This document shows, in pieces, positions 15,839-24,036 of a DNA stretch of 25,771 nucleotides; position 1 is the first letter of the stretch; the number at the start of each line of letters is the position of its first letter. The stretch covers positions 1-25,771 of the forward strand of contig JBGTFW010000156.1 in the NCBI GenBank assembly GCA_041747075.1. Reading direction: 5' to 3'. The notes under the pieces are model-generated. The model did not search any database and was not told the DNA's origin. It worked only from the letters and a program-made list of their open reading frames with translations. Source of the stretch: CAJQPP01 sp041747075 (GTDB taxonomy: Bacteria > Planctomycetota > Planctomycetia > Pirellulales > Pirellulaceae). Position numbers and translations under genes: made by a program.

Positions 15839-16635
15839 ACCGGTTGTGGAGTCTGCTGTTTTTGGCCGTTCCGGTACTTGGCATCGTCATCGTGCTGGGG
15901 GCATCAGGCGTCGGCGGGTTTGTCACGGATCGCTGGCTGCCGGAAGCGATTGGCCCGCGGACAACTTCGGTCGACGGGTTATTCAATCTGATTCACGCGA
16001 TCGCCGGCGTGGTATTTTTTCTGACGGCGACAATTCTCGGAGTCTCGCTGTGGTGTTTTTCCGCCGACCGCGCCGGGTCGGCGCGGTTTTGGCACGGCAA
16101 CGTCGTTCTCGAACTGCTGTGGACGGCGATTCCCGCCGGGGTCCTCGTGTGGCTGGCTTTCTATCAACTTCCCTTCTGGAATTTGAACAAGGTCGATGCT
16201 CCCCGAATGTATTTTGATCCGGAGCAGCGAGAGGAGTCGCTCACGCCGCCAATCGCGCGCGTCGTGGCGCGACAATTCGACTGGTCGTTCGTCTATCCGG
16301 GCAGCGACGGCGAATTCGACACCATTGACGATGTCGTCTCGAGCGGCGTCCTCGTCCTTCCGCGCGACGAGATGAACGTTCTCGAACTGGCCAGCGAGGA
16401 TGTGATTCACGGCTTCGCGATCAATGCGCTGCGGCTCAAGCAGGACATTGTGCCCGGTCTGGCCTCGCGCGTCTGGTTCGCGGTGAGCGGCGAGGGGGAA
16501 TGGGAGATCCATTGCACGGAATTGTGCGGTTGGGGACATTATCGAATGGCGGCGAAACTCCGCGTTGTCTCACGTGTCGAGTATGATCAATGGCTGCGTT
16601 CCACACTTCTCGCGCAACAGGGTCACGACCGTTAG
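15835..16635 (+). CDS. coxB: Cytochrome c oxidase subunit II
   Basis: This 266-aa subunit accepts electrons at the CuA centre and passes them to heme a in subunit I. The TTG at 15835 overlaps the preceding TGA (TTGA) with GAGGG upstream. A longer reading frame exists from 15772 but lies inside the cytochrome gene. An N-terminal hydrophobic segment (residues ~7-30) and two helices (~50-75, ~90-112) anchor the periplasmic cupredoxin domain. All CuA ligands are present: H192, C227, E229 (backbone), C231, H235, M238 in HCTELCGWGHYRM. No C-terminal cytochrome c domain is fused. It is followed by coxA after a 33-bp gap. Confidence 0.95.
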   Translation: MNRLWSLLFLAVPVLGIVIVLGASGVGGFVTDRWLPEAIGPRTTSVDGLFNLIHAIAGVVFFLTATILGVSLWCFSADRAGSARFWHGNVVLELLWTAIPAGVLVWLAFYQLPFWNLNKVDAPRMYFDPEQREESLTPPIARVVARQFDWSFVYPGSDGEFDTIDDVVSSGVLVLPRDEMNVLELASEDVIHGFAINALRLKQDIVPGLASRVWFAVSGEGEWEIHCTELCGWGHYRMAAKLRVVSRVEYDQWLRSTLLAQQGHDR

Positions 16636-16668
16636 AACAGCGCGGCGCGGTCCGGGGGAAATAGTTCG

Positions 16669-18477
16669 TTGATCCAGCTTGTCAGTCAATACGAGTCCGG
16701 GAGCGCGCCCGCCGGCGCGCCGCCGCGCGGCTGGCTGACGCGATACGTCTTCGCGACCGACCACAAGATCATTGGGGCGCAGTTCCTCTTTTCGTCGCTG
16801 GCGTGGATGGCGATTGGCGGATTCCTCGCAATGGCCATTCGCTGGCAACTGGCGTGGCCGTGGAGCGACATGCCGGTCTTCGGGCCGTGGCTGTTTTTGG
16901 CTGAAGGGGGCCAGATATCGCCTGAGTTTTACACGATGCTCTTTACGATGCACGGAACGATCATGATTTTCTTCGTGGTCATTCCGATTCTTCTCGGCGC
17001 GTTTGGAAACTTTCTCATTCCGTTGATGATCGGCGCGCGCGACATGGCCTTTCCGCGGCTGAACATGGCGAGTTACTGGTTGATGTGGCCGGGATTCACG
17101 TGTCTGATTGCCGCCTTTTTTTCGCCAGGATACGGACCGGCCGCGGGATGGACCTCCTACGCTCCGCTGGCGTCGGCACCGGAAGCGGCACCTGGCAGCG
17201 GCCTCGGCCAGTCGCTTTGGCTGGCAAGCCTGCTCTTCGTCGGCGCGTCGTCGATACTCGGCTCGGTGAATTACATTACGACGATCCTCTTTCTTCGCGT
17301 TCGCGGGATGACGCTTTTCCGGATGCCGATGACGGTGTGGGGCCTGCTCGTCACGGCGATTCTCCAGGCGCTCGCGCTGCCGGTCCTCACCGCGGCGCTC
17401 GTGATGCAACTGGCCGATCGGCACCTTGGCACCGGATTTTTTATGCCTCACGACCTGGTCATCAACAATTCGGCGGTTGGGGGCGGCGCGGGACAACCGC
17501 TGCTCTGGCAACACTTGTTCTGGTTTTATTCGCATCCGGCCGTTTACATCATGATCCTTCCGGCGATGGGCATGGTCTCCGACATGATCTCGTGCTTTTC
17601 CCGCAAGCCGCTATTTGGCTACCGACCGATGGTCTACGCGACGTGCGCAATTGCCGCGATGGGTTTTCTCGTGTGGGGCCATCACATGTTCGTTTCCGGC
17701 CTGAATCCGCTGGCCGGGTCGGTCTTCATGGTATCGACGATGCTGATCGCCTTGCCAAGCGGCGTCAAGGTCTTTAACTGGCTGGCGACGCTGTGGGGAG
17801 GAAGGATTCAATTCACGACGCCGATGCTCTTCAGTGTCGCGTTCGTATCGATGTTCATCATTGGCGGACTTTCGGGAATTCTCATGGCGGCCAACACGGT
17901 CGATGAATATGTCCACGATACGTACTACATCGTGGCTCATTTTCATTACGTGCTTTTCGCGGGGTCGATCATGGCGGTCTTTGGCGGAATCTGTTACTGG
18001 TTCCCGAAAATGTTCGGGCGGAAAATGAATGAAACGCTCGGCAAGCTCCATTTCCTGCTGACGTTTGTCTTGCTCAACGCGACGTTCTTTCCCATGCACA
18101 TCCTTGGCTGGCGGGGTTTTCCGCGGCGGTACGCCGATCCGTACCACCTGGAACAGTTCCAGGACCTTTTGCCGCTGAACCAGTTCATTACCTTCGCCGC
18201 GCTGGCACTGGGAGCGTCGCAACTGATCTTTGTCGTGAATTTCCTTTACAGTTTGTTCGCCGGCCCCCGCGCCGCGGACAATGTGTGGCAGGCGAACACG
18301 CTGGAATGGGCGACAGCGTCGCCGCCGCCGCACGGGAATTTTTTCCGCGAGCCGGTCGTCGAGCGCGGTCCCTACGAGTACAGCGACCCGCGGTCCCTGC
18401 TCGATTACCAGCCTCAAACGAGCTTCCCGAACGGGTCCGGCGCCGAGCGGCAAACGGGCGAGGAGGCACCGGCGTGA
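16669..18477 (+). CDS. coxA: Cytochrome c oxidase subunit I, A2-type
   Basis: This 602-aa catalytic subunit reduces O2 to water at the heme a3-CuB site and pumps protons. Heme and copper ligands are all visible: H95 (heme a), H289, H338 and H339 (CuB), H424 (heme a3), H426 (heme a), and the cross-linking Tyr293. At the position of the usual Glu in HPEVY is Ala291. It is preceded by Tyr287-Ser288 (WFYSHPAVY), the hallmark of A2-type oxidases, which use the Tyr-Ser pair in the D proton channel. The start is a TTG at 16669 with a G-rich GGGGGAAAT upstream. The C-terminal ~40 residues are hydrophilic. The TGA overlaps the next gene's GTG. Confidence 0.95.
   Translation: MIQLVSQYESGSAPAGAPPRGWLTRYVFATDHKIIGAQFLFSSLAWMAIGGFLAMAIRWQLAWPWSDMPVFGPWLFLAEGGQISPEFYTMLFTMHGTIMIFFVVIPILLGAFGNFLIPLMIGARDMAFPRLNMASYWLMWPGFTCLIAAFFSPGYGPAAGWTSYAPLASAPEAAPGSGLGQSLWLASLLFVGASSILGSVNYITTILFLRVRGMTLFRMPMTVWGLLVTAILQALALPVLTAALVMQLADRHLGTGFFMPHDLVINNSAVGGGAGQPLLWQHLFWFYSHPAVYIMILPAMGMVSDMISCFSRKPLFGYRPMVYATCAIAAMGFLVWGHHMFVSGLNPLAGSVFMVSTMLIALPSGVKVFNWLATLWGGRIQFTTPMLFSVAFVSMFIIGGLSGILMAANTVDEYVHDTYYIVAHFHYVLFAGSIMAVFGGICYWFPKMFGRKMNETLGKLHFLLTFVLLNATFFPMHILGWRGFPRRYADPYHLEQFQDLLPLNQFITFAALALGASQLIFVVNFLYSLFAGPRAADNVWQANTLEWATASPPPHGNFFREPVVERGPYEYSDPRSLLDYQPQTSFPNGSGAERQTGEEAPA
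18461..18466 (+). promoter_or_regulatory. Strong Shine-Dalgarno deciding the ctaA GTG start
   Basis: AGGAGG sits inside the last codons of coxA, 7 nt before the GTG at 18474. It is one of two canonical ribosome-binding sites noticed in this window and selects that start over a longer frame reaching back to 18285. Confidence 0.75.
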
Positions 18478-19490
18478 AAGGGGACAACTTGCATCGCTGG
18501 GCGACGGTCCTCGTGCTCGTCGTCTTTCCAGTAATCGGAGTCGGTGGCCTGGTCTCGACATCCGACGCGGGGATGGCCGTACCCGATTGGCCCACTACGT
18601 ATGGGTACAACCTGTTTCTTTATCCCCTCTACGACTGGTTCTTCGGCCCGTGGGACTTGTTTGTCGAGCACGGACACCGACTGCTTGCGTCGCTGGCCGG
18701 ATTGCTCACGATCGTGGTTTGTGTTCTTGCCTGGAGATCGCCGCGCCCGGAACTCCGCTGGCTGGCCGGCGGCGCGCTGGTGCTGGTCGTGGTGCAAGGC
18801 GTCCTCGGCGGACTGCGTGTGGTGCTGGACGAACGAACGCTCGCTCTCATTCACGGATGCGTTGGACCGTTGTACTTCATCGTTACCCTGATGCTCTGGT
18901 GTGTTTCCTCGCGCTGGTGGACGGAACGCGCCCCGTTGCTGGCGGCGACCCGCATGACACGCGGAAGGAATTTTTTGCGACTGACGCTATTTGTCCTCTT
19001 CGCGGCCGCGATTCAACTGGCGATCGGCGCGGGTTTGCGGCATGTATCGGCGACGGCTGCCCCGTCGTACTATTGCGGGCTTGTTGTCGTACATGTCCTG
19101 AACGCGCTGGTCGTACTCGTGGGAAGCGGGCAGCTGGCGTGGGTGAGCCGACATCGTGCTTACCGCGACGTGCGATTGGGCAAGTACGCTGCGATGTTGA
19201 TAGTGTGTATTGCGGGACAATTCGCACTGGGCGTGGCGAGTTGGACCGTCAAGTTCGGCTGGCCGTGGTTTCTCGGCGACTACCGCTTTGCCAGCCAATA
19301 CGTGATCGCCGAAAAGGGCTTTTGGCAAACGACCGTCGTGACGGCTCACGGCGCGCTGGGATCATTGATTTTGGGTATCCTGACGGTCATGGCCTGTCGG
19401 TCGTACCAGGCCTGGCGGATCGTCAATCGCCCGCCCCTTTCCAGTGGAAATCTGGCGGGCGAGTTTCGACAATACGGTTTTGACTCATGA
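18474..19490 (+). CDS. ctaA: Heme A synthase (CtaA/COX15 family)
   Basis: This 338-aa, eight-helix inner-membrane enzyme oxidises the C8 methyl of heme O to a formyl group, giving heme A. The conserved heme-ligating histidines are H68 (with Glu65 in VEHGHRLLAS), H127 (LIHGCVGPLYF), H207 (VVVHVLNAL) and H292 (VTAHGALGSL), one per bundle position. Glu65 corresponds to the catalytic acid. The early motif STSDAGMAVPDWPTTYG is also typical. GTG starts in the coxA stop (GTGA) with AGGAGG upstream, and the stop overlaps ctaB (ATGA). The gene lies between coxA and coxC, so cofactor synthesis and the subunit that needs it are translated from one message. Confidence 0.95.
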   Translation: MKGDNLHRWATVLVLVVFPVIGVGGLVSTSDAGMAVPDWPTTYGYNLFLYPLYDWFFGPWDLFVEHGHRLLASLAGLLTIVVCVLAWRSPRPELRWLAGGALVLVVVQGVLGGLRVVLDERTLALIHGCVGPLYFIVTLMLWCVSSRWWTERAPLLAATRMTRGRNFLRLTLFVLFAAAIQLAIGAGLRHVSATAAPSYYCGLVVVHVLNALVVLVGSGQLAWVSRHRAYRDVRLGKYAAMLIVCIAGQFALGVASWTVKFGWPWFLGDYRFASQYVIAEKGFWQTTVVTAHGALGSLILGILTVMACRSYQAWRIVNRPPLSSGNLAGEFRQYGFDS

Positions 19491-20398
19491 ATGCTCCGTT
19501 CGCTATTGCCGCCGACCACCGGGAATCCCGCGTGATTCGTGATTTCATTATCCTCGCCAAGCCGCGCATCTCGGTGATGGTGCTGTTGACCGTTGCCGTC
19601 GCCGGACTGATCTCCGTCGATCAGTGGGCTCTCCCCCTTTCGATGGTTCACGCGATGATCGGATTGTTTCTGGTCTCGGCCAGCGGTTGCGCGGTTAACC
19701 AGTACCTGGAGCGGTACGTCGACTGGATGATGCCGCGGACGTCGCGACGCCCGTTGCCTGACCAGCGACTCACGGCGCGAAGCGTCGCGGTTTTCGGCGC
19801 GGTCACGCTCGGTGCCGGTCTCGCGTGGCTGGTGACGCTGGTGAACTGGCAGGCGATGGCGATCGCGCTTGCCAACTGGCTCATCTACGTCTGGATTTAC
19901 ACGCCGATGAAGCCGCGGACGTGGCTCAATACGTTTGTTGGTGCCGTGGCGGGGGCGATGCCGATCCTTGTAGGTGCCGCGGCCGCTGGTGAGGGCGGCA
20001 TTGGCGGGCCGGCGTGGTTGTTGTTCGCGGTACTGTATCTGTGGCAGTTCCCGCATTTCATGGCCATTGCATGGCTCTACCAGGACGATTACCGACGGGG
20101 GAATTTGCGGATGGCGTCGACCGAGCCGGACGGAGCGCGGTTGTCGGGAAGGATCGCGACAGGGTTCGCGGCTGCCTTGTTGCCAGTCACGATCGTTGCG
20201 GTTTGGCCGGGAAATCCCGTCGAGGCGGCGTTGTGGGCTTTGGGCAGCGGGCTGGGACTCTGGTATCTCGTCGCTTCGGTTCGGTTTCAGGCCAGTCCGG
20301 ATAATGAAACCGCACGATACCTCTTTCGTGTTTCGCTCGTATATCTGCCTGCCTGGCTTGGGGTCCTTACACTTTCCGAATTGACGTCCCGGTTATGA
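19487..20398 (+). CDS. ctaB: Protoheme IX farnesyltransferase (heme O synthase)
   Basis: This 303-aa, nine-helix UbiA-family prenyltransferase transfers farnesyl diphosphate to heme B, giving heme O, the substrate of CtaA. The first prenyl-diphosphate motif is NQYLERYVDWMMPRTSRRPL (N71, E75, D79, R84-T85). The Glu at the second position is the normal variant in heme O synthases. Further family marks are YTPMKPRTWLNTFVGA and LWQFPHFMAIAWLYQDDYRRG, holding the second Asp-rich motif. Both ends are 4-nt overlaps (ATGA with ctaA and with coxC). No sign of degradation. Confidence 0.95.
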   Translation: MNAPFAIAADHRESRVIRDFIILAKPRISVMVLLTVAVAGLISVDQWALPLSMVHAMIGLFLVSASGCAVNQYLERYVDWMMPRTSRRPLPDQRLTARSVAVFGAVTLGAGLAWLVTLVNWQAMAIALANWLIYVWIYTPMKPRTWLNTFVGAVAGAMPILVGAAAAGEGGIGGPAWLLFAVLYLWQFPHFMAIAWLYQDDYRRGNLRMASTEPDGARLSGRIATGFAAALLPVTIVAVWPGNPVEAALWALGSGLGLWYLVASVRFQASPDNETARYLFRVSLVYLPAWLGVLTLSELTSRL

Positions 20399-21627
20399 GC
20401 AAGGAACCGAGGGTTCACGCTTTACACAATGAAGCGGTGCCACTGACCGTGGGGCAGCTCGGGATGTGGGTGTTTCTGTCGACCGAGGCGATGTTCTTCG
20501 TGGCATTGATTGCCGCGACGCTGGTCTTGCGGCTCGCAGTCGTTGAAACGGCTTGGCCCACGCCGGCGGCGATGGGTGTTTCCCTGGGGCTGGGCCTGCT
20601 CAACACGGTCCTTCTACTGGCGTCGGGCCTGGCGGCATACACAGCCTGCGCCGCGGCGCGGCGAGACAGGCCGCTTTCCGCAAAATTCTTTCTCGTGCTC
20701 GCGATGTCGCTCGGTTGCGTGTTTCTCACGCTCAAGTTCGGCGAATATCGCGAGACGTACCGGTTGGGCCTCTTTCCGTCACCTGCCGGTCGGCAGATTT
20801 TCGAGAAGCCCGATCTTGAATACGTATCACAAGTCGATCAGCGACTGGCGGAAATGATTGCCGTCATGGAGCGACAGCGCGTCGCCAATCCGCGGCAGTT
20901 CGACGCGGAACGGCTGGACCGACTCTACGAACTGAAATCGTATCTCAGCGGCCATACGGCCATGTTCGCGGGACGCGGTGGCGATCCCTACCGGACTGAA
21001 GGAATGATCAGGCTGATGGCGAGGCAGATTTTTCCTCACGCCGATACGACGCGCGGAGAAGAGGAAGTCCTCGAACTGGAACTGTACGAACTTCATGCGT
21101 TGCGCGGGCGGATCGAAGGTCGCTTGCAGGTGATCCGCCAGCGAATTCCTTTTGTCGAGGAGCAAATTGAGTCGATGTCCCGCGCCATCGAGGAAGCTTC
21201 GAATCTGGGAATCGTCAGCCGCCAATCAGCCGACCCTGATATCGAAACCGCCGATTGGCTGGCGGTGAAAGAAAAACAACTGACACAACTGAATGTAGAG
21301 AAAGAACGGCTCGAACTCGGCCTCAAGCCAATTACCGGACGGATTCGCATGCTGGAGTATCTCGCCGACCTGAAATTCGTTGGCTTCAATCATAATTTCG
21401 GACTGCGCTTGCCCGTCGTCGTTGCCAACGGCCATGCGTGGATGAGCATTTTCCTGCTGCTGACGGGGATGCACGCCCTGCACCTGATCGCGGGATTGCT
21501 GGCATTTCTGCGGTTCATTCCCGTTCGCCTTGACAGCCGCCGTGCGGGATCGCTGTATGTCACTTCGCTGTACTGGCAATTCGTCGACATCGCGTGGCTG
21601 GCGATTTTCTGGATCGTCTATTTCTGA
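20395..21627 (+). CDS. coxC: Cytochrome c oxidase subunit III with a large coiled-coil insertion
   Basis: This 410-aa subunit stabilises the oxidase core. The ends match short five-helix CoxC proteins of ~190-200 aa: GMWVFLSTEAMFFVALIAA at residues 23-41, HAWMSIFLLLTGMHALHLIAG at 347-367, and YWQFVDIAWLAIFWIVYF at 393-410. The last normally reads YWHFVD; here His is Gln. Between helix 3 (LTLKFGEYRE, to ~120) and helix 4 (~342), about 215 residues are inserted. They include a Glu/Arg/Leu-rich helical part at residues ~222-325 with heptad-like spacing and no hydrophobic membrane segment. By topology the insert should be on one side of the membrane as a soluble domain. The reading frame is continuous, so it is not a frameshift artefact. 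The gene closes the operon, and no subunit IV follows. Confidence 0.88.
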   Translation: MSKEPRVHALHNEAVPLTVGQLGMWVFLSTEAMFFVALIAATLVLRLAVVETAWPTPAAMGVSLGLGLLNTVLLLASGLAAYTACAAARRDRPLSAKFFLVLAMSLGCVFLTLKFGEYRETYRLGLFPSPAGRQIFEKPDLEYVSQVDQRLAEMIAVMERQRVANPRQFDAERLDRLYELKSYLSGHTAMFAGRGGDPYRTEGMIRLMARQIFPHADTTRGEEEVLELELYELHALRGRIEGRLQVIRQRIPFVEEQIESMSRAIEEASNLGIVSRQSADPDIETADWLAVKEKQLTQLNVEKERLELGLKPITGRIRMLEYLADLKFVGFNHNFGLRLPVVVANGHAWMSIFLLLTGMHALHLIAGLLAFLRFIPVRLDSRRAGSLYVTSLYWQFVDIAWLAIFWIVYF

Positions 21628-21866
21628 CCGACCAACTCCTCGTACCCGTATTTTTCCAGGTAGTCGGCGGTATCCAGTCAGGCGGGAACCTTGCAACGGA
21701 GGGTCGAGGTATTCCTCCAGGCAGTCAAAAAGAAAATACTCGCGCACGCCCAGCCGCGCGTACAATTCGGACTTGTCCTTCGTGTCCTTGCGCCGCGTTT
21801 TTCGCGACGTCGTTTCAATGACGACGTCATCCCCTTTGCTCCAGCTACCTTGCCGAAATGCCACTT
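21628..21866 (-). pseudogene. Uma2-family (DUF820) remnant
   Basis: On the minus strand a ~80-residue fragment reads KGDDVVIETTSRKTRRKD, then KSELYARLGVREYFLFD, then EYLDPPLQGSRLTGYRRLP. This is the middle and C-terminal part of a Uma2 protein. It has no start of its own, the 5' part is replaced by the end of pabA, and the frame runs without a stop into coxC on the other strand. About half of a normal ~190-aa protein is missing. It is of a different subgroup from the remnant at 5855-6229, so the two are not a simple duplication. Confidence 0.7.
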
Positions 21867-22511
21867 TCAACACCGGAAGCAATCCCCAATCCCCGCGAGG
21901 CGGAGAAAATTCGCAAGCAGGCGATACCCGCCAGTCGTGAGGATCGATTCGGGATGAAACTGGACTCCAATTACCGGGAGTCGACGGTGCGCGACCGCCA
22001 TCACCTCGCAATCGGATTCGCCGGTTTCGGATGTCTCGGTGATCGCGATCACTTCCAGCTCGCGAGGCACCGACTCCGGCAGGGCAACCAGCGAATGGTA
22101 TCGACCGGCCGCGAAAGGGGACGGAATTCCGTCGAACAGCGGATGACCGAAGTGGCGCGTCGGCGTCGCGCGTCCGTGGACAGGCGTTGCACGGCCGATC
22201 GCCCCGCCAAGGGCCTGACAAATCGCCTGATGACCCAGGCAAACGCCGAGCATCGGCACGGTGCGATGCAAGCCTTCGACAACTTCGAGGCAGATTCCCG
22301 CCCGGTCCGGCGCGCACGGTCCCGGCGACATGACAATCGCCGCGGGCTGCAATTCCCGCACGCCCGCGAGATCGATTTGGTCATTGCGAACGACCATCAC
22401 GCGCTCCCCCAATTGTCTCAGGTACCGCGCGAGGTTGTGGGCGAAGCTGTCGTAGTTGTCGACCAGAAGTATGGGATTGGACAATGGATTCGGACCCGTC
22501 GTCGTATTCAA
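21867..22511 (-). CDS. pabA: Aminodeoxychorismate synthase, glutamine amidotransferase subunit
   Basis: This 214-aa class-I glutaminase feeds ammonia to the adjacent synthase subunit. It has the opening LLVDNYDSFAHNLARYL, the oxyanion loop MSPGPCAP, the nucleophile in GVCLGHQ (Cys91), and the triad His186 and Glu188 in FHPES. PabA and TrpG proteins are closely similar and some serve both pathways. The PabA call rests on the partner gene, whose active site is PabB-like. The ATG is 7 nt past the pabB stop. The last residues (GDCFRC) are unusual and abut a Uma2 remnant, so the original 3' end may have been replaced. Confidence 0.85.
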   Translation of the reverse strand: MNTTTGPNPLSNPILLVDNYDSFAHNLARYLRQLGERVMVVRNDQIDLAGVRELQPAAIVMSPGPCAPDRAGICLEVVEGLHRTVPMLGVCLGHQAICQALGGAIGRATPVHGRATPTRHFGHPLFDGIPSPFAAGRYHSLVALPESVPRELEVIAITETSETGESDCEVMAVAHRRLPVIGVQFHPESILTTGGYRLLANFLRLAGIGDCFRC

Positions 22512-22518
22512 GTTGTCA

Positions 22519-24036
22519 TTATCTCAATTCAAGGGGACCGTTCCCGGCCTGTTGATCAGGCCGGAGCGCAAAATTGACATGTCGATCCTGCACGGCACGG
22601 AGCATGGCGGAGGCCTTCGTCCACGTTTCCTCGTACTCCGCCGACGGGTCGCTGCCGATCACGATCCCGCCTCCCGCCGGGATTCGCCACCAACCGTCAC
22701 TGCACGCAATCGTGCGAATAAGAATGTTCAAATCTGTACCGCCATCGAGTCCGAAATAACCGAGCGAACCGCACCACGGGCCGCGCGGCACTTGCTCCAG
22801 TTCGGAAATGATTTCCATCGCGCGGATTTTCGGCGCGCCGGTTACCGAACCGCCTGGAAAGAGGGCCCGCAACAAATCACTCGCTCGCACGTCCTCCCGC
22901 AATCGACCCTCGACCGCCGAAACGAGATGCAATACCGACGAGTATGTCTCAAGTCCCAGCAACTGGGTCACCCGCACCGAATCGTCGGTACAGACTCGCG
23001 ACAGATCGTTGCGCATCAGATCGACGATCATCACATTCTCGGCCCGGTCCTTTTCGCTCGATTGCAACTCGCGCGCCACGTCGAGGTCAACCTCCGGACG
23101 CAAGGTGCGCGGCCGCGTTCCCTTGATCGGCCGGGTTTCCACAACGCGATCGCGCACCGACACCAGCCGTTCCGGCGAAGCGCTGACGACCGTCACCTGG
23201 CCAGCGTCCAGATACGCCGCGAATGGTGCCGGGTTGTGCGTTCGCAACCGCTCGAACAGCAGCAGCGGGTGATCGACCGCCGGATGCAACAGTCTCTGCG
23301 CCAAGTTGACCTGGAAGACATCCCCGGCACGAATGTATTCCAGTACGCCTTGCACGGCGCGCTGGTACTGGTCCGGGCCAAAGTTGCTGACCAGGTCCGG
23401 CAGTCCCGGCCAGTTCACTGGCTGCATGAAACGCGACTCCAGCGGCTTTCGCGGAGCGGCGTCAAATTCCAGGATCGGCGAATCGATCTGCAACAGGTCC
23501 GCGAACATCCCGGCGCGTTGCCCTGCGAATCTCTTCCGCTCGGCGGGTTCGTTGACCGGCACACCTTGCGAGACGAGCCAGCAGCCTTTCGCCTGGTGGT
23601 CCCAGGCAATCACAACGTCATACAGTCCGAGTGAAACGGGCGGGACAGGCAAGTCATTACAAGTCAGCGCGGGAATCCTTTCAAAAACCCTACCGAATTC
23701 ATAGGCGAACAATCCCGCCACGCCCCCCTGGAAGGGGGGCAACTCCGGATGGCAGGCGGTCGCGAATTCTGCAAGCGTTTCGTCCAGCCAATCGAGCGCC
23801 GTGTGGGCATTCGTTTCGTCAGGCTGGCACCACTGCACGGGGTCGGCGGCGAGAAAGGAGTAACGGCCCAGTTGTGCGTGCCTCATCGCGCTATCGAGCA
23901 ACAATAGATGCGGAAGTCTCGCCAGTCGCCGCGCCGCCATCATCGGAGATAGTCCGTAGTCCAGTTCGCGCACCACCGGCGCGGGAGACAGCGACGTGGG
24001 ACGGGGCGCGTTGACGGGGTTCGCGGGGAGATTCAC
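22519..24036 (-). CDS. pabB: Aminodeoxychorismate synthase component I
   Basis: This 505-aa enzyme would convert chorismate plus ammonia to 4-amino-4-deoxychorismate, the precursor of p-aminobenzoate. The active-site motif is RPIKGTRPR, with the Lys nucleophile typical of PabB; anthranilate synthases have PIAGT. Other chorismate-binding marks are VFQVNLAQRL, SASPERLV, AENVMIVDLMRNDLSRV, and PGGSVTGAPK. I chose GTG at 24036 because it forms a GTGA overlap with the upstream gene's stop, the same coupling used elsewhere in the window. A TTG at 24081 would give 520 aa with a disordered extension. No aminodeoxychorismate lyase (PabC) is seen nearby. Confidence 0.88.
   Translation of the reverse strand: MNLPANPVNAPRPTSLSPAPVVRELDYGLSPMMAARRLARLPHLLLLDSAMRHAQLGRYSFLAADPVQWCQPDETNAHTALDWLDETLAEFATACHPELPPFQGGVAGLFAYEFGRVFERIPALTCNDLPVPPVSLGLYDVVIAWDHQAKGCWLVSQGVPVNEPAERKRFAGQRAGMFADLLQIDSPILEFDAAPRKPLESRFMQPVNWPGLPDLVSNFGPDQYQRAVQGVLEYIRAGDVFQVNLAQRLLHPAVDHPLLLFERLRTHNPAPFAAYLDAGQVTVVSASPERLVSVRDRVVETRPIKGTRPRTLRPEVDLDVARELQSSEKDRAENVMIVDLMRNDLSRVCTDDSVRVTQLLGLETYSSVLHLVSAVEGRLREDVRASDLLRALFPGGSVTGAPKIRAMEIISELEQVPRGPWCGSLGYFGLDGGTDLNILIRTIACSDGWWRIPAGGGIVIGSDPSAEYEETWTKASAMLRAVQDRHVNFALRPDQQAGNGPLELR

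Noticed and set aside
16570..17535. Long minus-strand open frame opposite coxA
   Set aside because: The Arg/Lys/His-rich translation is a complement shadow of codon bias; coxA on the plus strand carries all catalytic motifs.
18281..19483. Long (400-aa) open frame parallel to ctaA
   Set aside because: It overlaps the strongly conserved ctaA frame throughout and its translation is Arg/Gly-rich with no family resemblance, typical of a shadow frame in GC-rich DNA.
20395..21627. CoxC insertion as two frameshifted or fused separate genes
   Set aside because: The frame is continuous, both flanking parts are needed to make one subunit III, and there is no start or stop signal at the insertion borders.
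22456..23634. Long (392-aa) plus-strand open frame opposite pabB
   Set aside because: It is antisense to a complete pabB with conserved active-site motifs and has no recognisable domain.
21867..24036. Anthranilate synthase (TrpE/TrpG) instead of PabB/PabA
   Set aside because: The large subunit has Lys in PIKGT, diagnostic of aminodeoxychorismate synthase; anthranilate synthases have Ala there. No other trp gene is adjacent.
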